Shown here: one piece after another, positions 37,281 to 41,133 of the stretch
How the letters are laid out: the number at the start of each line of letters is the position of its first letter
How positions within the stretch are numbered: the stretch's first letter is position 1
The notes under the pieces: model-generated
Database searches by the model: none
Told to the model about the DNA's origin: nothing
The model's input: the letters and a program-made list of their open reading frames with translations, nothing else
Origin: an uncultured Megasphaera sp.
GTDB lineage: Bacteria; Bacillota; Negativicutes; Veillonellales; Megasphaeraceae
Length of the DNA stretch: 41,133 bases
Assembly: GCA_900554215.1 (NCBI GenBank)
Contig: USGG01000009.1
Span: forward strand, 1 to 41,133
Direction of reading: 5' to 3'
Position numbers and translations under genes: made by a program

Positions 37281-37333
37281 AAAAAAAAATAAACCAGTAC
37301 CAATGTAAGAACTCCTTACATTGGTACTGGTTT
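37281..37333 (-). terminator. Terminator of the secDF operon
   Basis: A perfect 19-bp stem (37291-37309 with 37315-37333) with a 5-nt loop is followed on the minus strand by ATTTTTTTTT. It lies about 50 bp after the secF stop. Confidence 0.92.
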
Positions 37334-37384
37334 ATACCTAACCTATAATGCTTGAATGGATTACCATTGGTTATCCGTGTATAT

Positions 37385-38320
37385 TTAATTTTCTTCTATT
37401 TCCTCTTTTTCTTCATGAACAACGCGCTTCGAACCGTGCTTCTTTGCCGTATAATTTTTCCATACGACCCATAGGGACGTATCTACGCAGATGGACGAGT
37501 AGGCGCCGCTGATGAAGCCGATGAGCATGACCAGGGAGAAGTTCTTCGTCGATTCGCCGCCGAAGAAATGGAGGGCCCCGCAGGCAAAGAGTACCGTCGT
37601 CAGCGTGTAGATGCTGCGGTGGATACTCTGGGAAATGCTGTCGTGAGCCAGCTTTTCATACGTATCCGTGCGGCGGTGGGTCCTCGTGTTTTCGCGGACG
37701 CGGTCGAAAATGACGACGGCTTCGTTCATGGAATAGCCGACGACCGTCAGGATAGCCGCCAGGAAGGAGGCGTCGATTTCCAGCTGGAAGAAGGAGAAAA
37801 AGCCCAATACCATGATCAAGTCATGGAGGATGGATACGATAGCCGAAATGGCGATCTTATACTCAAAGCGGAAGGAAATATAGGCCGCCAGGGCGATAAA
37901 GGCCACGGCCAGGCTAGTCACGGCATTCTTCGTGACTTCCGAGCCGATGACGGCGCCGACCGATTCGATACGCTTCACTTCCGCGCCGCCCAGCTTTTCG
38001 TTGAGCTGATCGGAAATGGCCTTGCTTTCGTCGCTTTCCAGGTTGCGCATGCGGATCATCACTTCCTGAGACGATTCCTGATCCGTGACGCCCGACAGCT
38101 GGATAACGCTGTTTTCCAAATTCATATTAGAGTCGTCGATGACTTCGCGCACCTGGGCTACCGTAACAGGCTGCTTGAACTGCAAGTCCAAAATCGTGCC
38201 GCCCGTATAGTCGATGCCGAAGTTAAAGCCGTTGATAAAGATGGAGATGACGCTCAGGACGACCAGGACGGACGACAGGGTAAACCACCATTTCTTATGG
38301 GCTACAATATCAAAACTCAT
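37385..38320 (-). CDS. secF: Protein translocase subunit SecF
   Basis: The 311-residue inner-membrane protein works with SecD to use the proton gradient for late steps of protein export. It has six membrane segments, a periplasmic-side domain after TM1, the motif FGIDYTGGT (about 34-42) and the conserved NEAVVIFDRVREN near TM4-5. The start is the ATG at 38320, which overlaps the secD stop as ATGA, implying translational coupling. A 20-residue upstream extension in frame runs into secD and is rejected. Confidence 0.96.
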   Translation of the reverse strand: MSFDIVAHKKWWFTLSSVLVVLSVISIFINGFNFGIDYTGGTILDLQFKQPVTVAQVREVIDDSNMNLENSVIQLSGVTDQESSQEVMIRMRNLESDESKAISDQLNEKLGGAEVKRIESVGAVIGSEVTKNAVTSLAVAFIALAAYISFRFEYKIAISAIVSILHDLIMVLGFFSFFQLEIDASFLAAILTVVGYSMNEAVVIFDRVRENTRTHRRTDTYEKLAHDSISQSIHRSIYTLTTVLFACGALHFFGGESTKNFSLVMLIGFISGAYSSICVDTSLWVVWKNYTAKKHGSKRVVHEEKEEIEEN

Positions 38321-39567
38321 TTCCGTCCCCCCTTTTTGAGCATGTGTTCCGGCACCTTGCGGTTCAATCCATAGAACCACGGATTGGTGAGGAGATTCGT
38401 GTTAATAAACCAGGTCAGCAGGGAACGGCTGACGATAATAGCCGTAAACATGCTGACGATGAGGCCCAAGGCCAGGTTGACAGCGAAGCCTTTGACCGTG
38501 CCGGCCCCCATGACGATGAGGACGATGGCGGCGATCATAACCGATACGTTGGCGTCGAGAATCGTATGGAAGGCCCGCTTAAACCCGGCCTCCATCGACG
38601 TTCGCAAGGTCTTCCCCACGAGCACTTCTTCCTTAAATCGCTCGAAGATCAGTATGTTGGCGTCGACGGCAAAGCCCATGGACAGGATAATCCCCGCAAT
38701 GCCGGGCAAGGTCAGCGTCGCGTCGAGGTATTTCAAAATAGACAGCAGGATCAGGACGTATACCAGCAGTGCTACGTTGGCGACGATGCCGGACATGCGG
38801 TATACGACGACCAGGAAGATCATGATCAGGACGATGCCGATGGCAAAGGCCTTTTCGCTCTTAATCTTCGAGTCCTGGCCCAGGCTCGGCCCGATGGTCC
38901 GCACTTCCATGACCTTCAGCTTGACCGGCAATGCGCCGGAACGAAGCAGGATGGCCAGATTTTTCGCTTCTTCCAGCGTCCGGCTGCCGGTGATGACGGC
39001 CTTGCCGCCGGTAATCGGTTCGTTGACGACGGGAGCCGTCAATACTTCGCCGTCCAGCAGGATGGCGATTTTATGGCCTACGTTAGCCGCCGTCAAATCG
39101 GCGAACTTGTCGGCACCTTCATCGGTAAATTCAATGGCGACGACGTTCTGGTTGCCGTTTTCGATTTGTTCCTTCGCCGTTTTCAAATCCTTACCGGTCA
39201 GGCGCGTCGCGCCGCTTTCGTCTTTAAATTCCATGACGGCCGTCTTGCCGATCGTTTCGATGGCTTTTTCCGGATTCTTTTCGCCGGGCAGCTCAACGAT
39301 GATGCGGCGGGCGCCTTCCTTCTGCACCAGCGGTTCCGTCAGGCCCATTTCATTGATACGCCGTTCGACAATGGAAACGGCTCGGTTCAGCGAGTCCTCC
39401 GTGACCGGCGCGTCGGGCGTATCTTCCGCTTCCAGGACGATGTGCGTGCCGCCCTGCAAATCCAGGCCCTGCTTAATCGAGTTGGCCAGCGGATAAATGA
39501 AGGTCAGGAACACGCCCAATATAATGGCGACTGCCCCAAAAAACTTTATCATATTACGGGTCCGCAA
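38317..39567 (-). CDS. secD: Protein translocase subunit SecD
   Basis: The 416-residue partner of SecF has TM1 (about 7-28), the conserved GLDLQGGTHIVLE, a compact P1 region (VERRINEMGLTEPLVQKEG) and five further C-terminal membrane segments with AVDANILIFERFKEE. It is short compared with E. coli SecD (615) but normal for Firmicutes. The start is a TTG at 39567, eight bases after GGAGG; the first in-frame ATG is 23 bases from that site, too far to be the start. A terminator-like hairpin lies between yajC and secD. Confidence 0.95.
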   Translation of the reverse strand: MRTRNMIKFFGAVAIILGVFLTFIYPLANSIKQGLDLQGGTHIVLEAEDTPDAPVTEDSLNRAVSIVERRINEMGLTEPLVQKEGARRIIVELPGEKNPEKAIETIGKTAVMEFKDESGATRLTGKDLKTAKEQIENGNQNVVAIEFTDEGADKFADLTAANVGHKIAILLDGEVLTAPVVNEPITGGKAVITGSRTLEEAKNLAILLRSGALPVKLKVMEVRTIGPSLGQDSKIKSEKAFAIGIVLIMIFLVVVYRMSGIVANVALLVYVLILLSILKYLDATLTLPGIAGIILSMGFAVDANILIFERFKEEVLVGKTLRTSMEAGFKRAFHTILDANVSVMIAAIVLIVMGAGTVKGFAVNLALGLIVSMFTAIIVSRSLLTWFINTNLLTNPWFYGLNRKVPEHMLKKGGRK

Positions 39568-39675
39568 CAGGTTTCCCTCCTCTTATAACTACAGTATTCT
39601 ATACTATTAAACGGCGGCGTTCCGCCGTCTGCTTCGTCATGCTTCCCCAAGGCCCGGCCTTCGCCGGCCCATGCA

Positions 39676-39733
39676 AAAAGGCCATGAACCGGCCCGCCCG
39701 GAAATGGCGCGGAGCCGGTCATTCATGGCTTTT
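39676..39733 (-). terminator. Hairpin terminator between yajC and secD
   Basis: A long stem (39676-39692 with about 39713-39733, with small bulges) is followed by TTTTTG on the minus strand. The secDF genes would then depend on read-through or their own promoter. Confidence 0.7.
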
Positions 39734-39741
39734 CAAAGGTG

Positions 39742-40200
39742 TTACTTCGCGTCCTGCGATTCTTCAGTTTTCTTTTCTTCAGCCGGAGCTGCTGTTTCAG
39801 CCTGCGCCGGTTCGGCAGCTTGCGTTTCCGCCGGCTTTGCGTCGTTCTGTTTTGCTTCCGCCGCGTTTTCTACAGGCTTCGGATCAGCTTTCTTTTCCGC
39901 CTTTTTGGATTTTTTCCCTTCCGACCGGTCCTGCTTTCCCAAGACCTGGTTGACGGCGTTGCGCGTAATCTTGATTTCTACCTTATCGGCTACGCGGATG
40001 ACGAGATATTCGTCGTGAAGAGATACGATCGTGCCGTAAATACCTCCGGCAGTGATAATCTTAACTCCTGCTTTCAGGCTGTTCAGCATTTCCTGGCGCT
40101 GTTTCTGCTGCTTCTTCTGCGGACGCCAAAGCATGAAATAGAAAATGACTACCATGAGGATAATCGGCCAAAAGGCGTTTAACTGTTCCATCATGTCCAC
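39742..40200 (-). CDS. yajC: Preprotein translocase accessory subunit YajC
   Basis: The 152-residue protein has one N-terminal membrane segment (WPIILMVVIFYFMLWRPQKK) and a small cytoplasmic domain with AGVKIITAGGIYGTIVSL, as in YajC of the SecDF-YajC complex. The C-terminal 55 residues are a low-complexity tail rich in Lys, Ala, Glu and Pro; E. coli YajC (110 residues) lacks it. The start is best placed at a GTG (40200), eight bases after GGAGG. The neighbourhood tgt-yajC-secD-secF is the conserved arrangement. Confidence 0.92.
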   Translation of the reverse strand: MDMMEQLNAFWPIILMVVIFYFMLWRPQKKQQKQRQEMLNSLKAGVKIITAGGIYGTIVSLHDEYLVIRVADKVEIKITRNAVNQVLGKQDRSEGKKSKKAEKKADPKPVENAAEAKQNDAKPAETQAAEPAQAETAAPAEEKKTEESQDAK

Positions 40201-40252
40201 TGTATTCACCTCCAACATTTAGTGATATGGTATATATGCAAGATACGAAATA

Positions 40253-41133
40253 TTATGCATCTTGATATCGCTTCCAAAATTCCTGCCGGAACTGACGGAA
40301 CGTGCCGTCCAGAATGGACTGGCGCATGTCGCGCATAAACTGCAGCAGGAAATATAAATTATGAATGCTGACTAAGCGGTACGCCAGCAGTTCTTCCGCC
40401 TTGAAGAGGTGGCGGATATAGGCCCGCGTATAGTTGCGGCACGTGTAGCAGCCGCAGCCTTCTTCAATGGGCGAGAAATCCCTGGCGTATTTTGCATTGC
40501 GCACGGTCAGCCGGCCCGTATGGGTCATAGCCATGCCGTTGCGGGCTACGCGCGTCGGGAAGACGCAGTCGAACATATCCACGCCGCGGGCCACGCCCTC
40601 GACGAGGCAGTCCGGCGTGCCGACGCCCATGAGGTACCGGGCTTTCGCCTGCGGCAGGTAGGGCGTCGTATGATCTAGTATATCATACATTATATCCTTA
40701 GATTCGCCAACACTCAAGCCGCCGATGCCATATCCGTCAAAATTCATGTCTACTAGTTCTTCACAGCTCTTGCGGCGCAGGTCCGCGTACATGCCGCCCT
40801 GGACGATGCCGAACAAGCCCTGCGTGTCGCTGCAGTGGTGGTCCAGGCAGCGCTTGGCCCAGCGGCTCGTCCGCTCCGTCGAATGGAGGGTGTAGTCGTA
40901 GTCCGAAGGATACGGGATGCACTCGTCGAAGGCCATGGCGATATCGGAATTAAGGGCCATCTGCACGTCCATAGATACTTCCGGCGACAGGAATTTTTTC
41001 GAGCCGTCCAAATGGGAACGGAAGGTTACGCCTTCTTCCGTAATCTTGCGCATCTGACCTAAGCTGAATACCTGAAATCCGCCGCTGTCGGTCAGGATAG
41101 CCTGCTTCCAGTTCATAAACCTGTGCAGGCCGC
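40253..41133 (-). CDS. tgt: tRNA-guanine transglycosylase (partial, 5' end cut)
   Basis: This enzyme exchanges guanine 34 of certain tRNAs for the queuosine precursor. About 293 C-terminal residues are in the window; the reading frame stays open through the edge (GLHRFMNWKQAILTDSGGFQVFSL region), so the true start lies outside. Visible features are the catalytic DSGGFQVFSL, GGLSVGES, DCVFPTRVARNG with the nucleophile-region Asp, and the zinc site CGCYTC, a third Cys-rich position and a C-terminal His (SIHNLYFL). It precedes yajC by about 50 bp in the same direction. Confidence 0.95.
   Translation of the reverse strand, partial: GLHRFMNWKQAILTDSGGFQVFSLGQMRKITEEGVTFRSHLDGSKKFLSPEVSMDVQMALNSDIAMAFDECIPYPSDYDYTLHSTERTSRWAKRCLDHHCSDTQGLFGIVQGGMYADLRRKSCEELVDMNFDGYGIGGLSVGESKDIMYDILDHTTPYLPQAKARYLMGVGTPDCLVEGVARGVDMFDCVFPTRVARNGMAMTHTGRLTVRNAKYARDFSPIEEGCGCYTCRNYTRAYIRHLFKAEELLAYRLVSIHNLYFLLQFMRDMRQSILDGTFRQFRQEFWKRYQDA

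Noticed and set aside
38344..39588. Open frames of about 400 codons on the plus strand opposite secD
   Set aside because: They are antisense shadows of a G/C-rich gene, lack ribosome binding sites and show no recognisable domain; secD itself is unmistakable.

Overview
The window looks like the chromosome of an anaerobic, probably acid-producing Firmicute of the Negativicutes/Megasphaera type. This is an inference from gene content: pyruvate:ferredoxin oxidoreductase, rubredoxin, an acyl-CoA dehydrogenase resembling the Megasphaera butyryl-CoA enzyme, ATP-dependent PEP carboxykinase, and AGGAGG-type ribosome binding sites with some TTG/GTG starts. Most genes lie on the minus strand.

Positions 1-17300 are mostly housekeeping with G/C-ending codons. 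They hold an FMN-dependent 2-hydroxy-acid dehydrogenase, rubredoxin, a secreted RsiV/DUF3298-like protein, a complete uvrB-uvrA-uvrC operon with a LexA-like box over its -35, and a MntA/HepT-type nucleotidyltransferase-HEPN pair. They continue with htpG under a CIRCE element, pckA with a strong promoter, a phosphohexomutase, a DMT exporter and a HAD phosphatase.

Positions 17463-36514 are an accessory carbon-acid region. Operon A (24575 to 17463, minus) encodes a split UxaA-type dehydratase (SAF subunit plus large subunit), a DapA/KDG-aldolase-type lyase, a LarA-like (nickel-pincer family) isomerase, an MFS sugar-acid transporter and, beyond a hairpin terminator, a YjhG/YagF-type dehydratase. 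Operon B (36514 to 32237, minus) encodes a GlcD-like FAD oxidase, an HpaI/GarL-type aldolase, an SDR and an iron-dependent alcohol dehydrogenase. Between them lie the native-looking genes for PFOR, acyl-CoA dehydrogenase and MaoC hydratase, followed by two divergent IclR-type regulators, one reduced to its DNA-binding domain. Promoters A and B each carry a near-identical 18-bp palindrome-like site just downstream of the predicted transcription start (15 of 18 bases identical). This suggests one regulator controls both. The inferred logic is: import of a sugar acid, C2 epimerisation, dehydration to a 2-keto-3-deoxy acid, aldol cleavage to pyruvate plus an aldehyde, redox disposal of the aldehyde, and pyruvate feeding PFOR.

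Positions 36563-41133 hold a decayed IS30-family element, then the tgt-yajC-secD-secF cluster (minus), with tgt cut by the window edge. I saw no tRNA, rRNA or CRISPR array.
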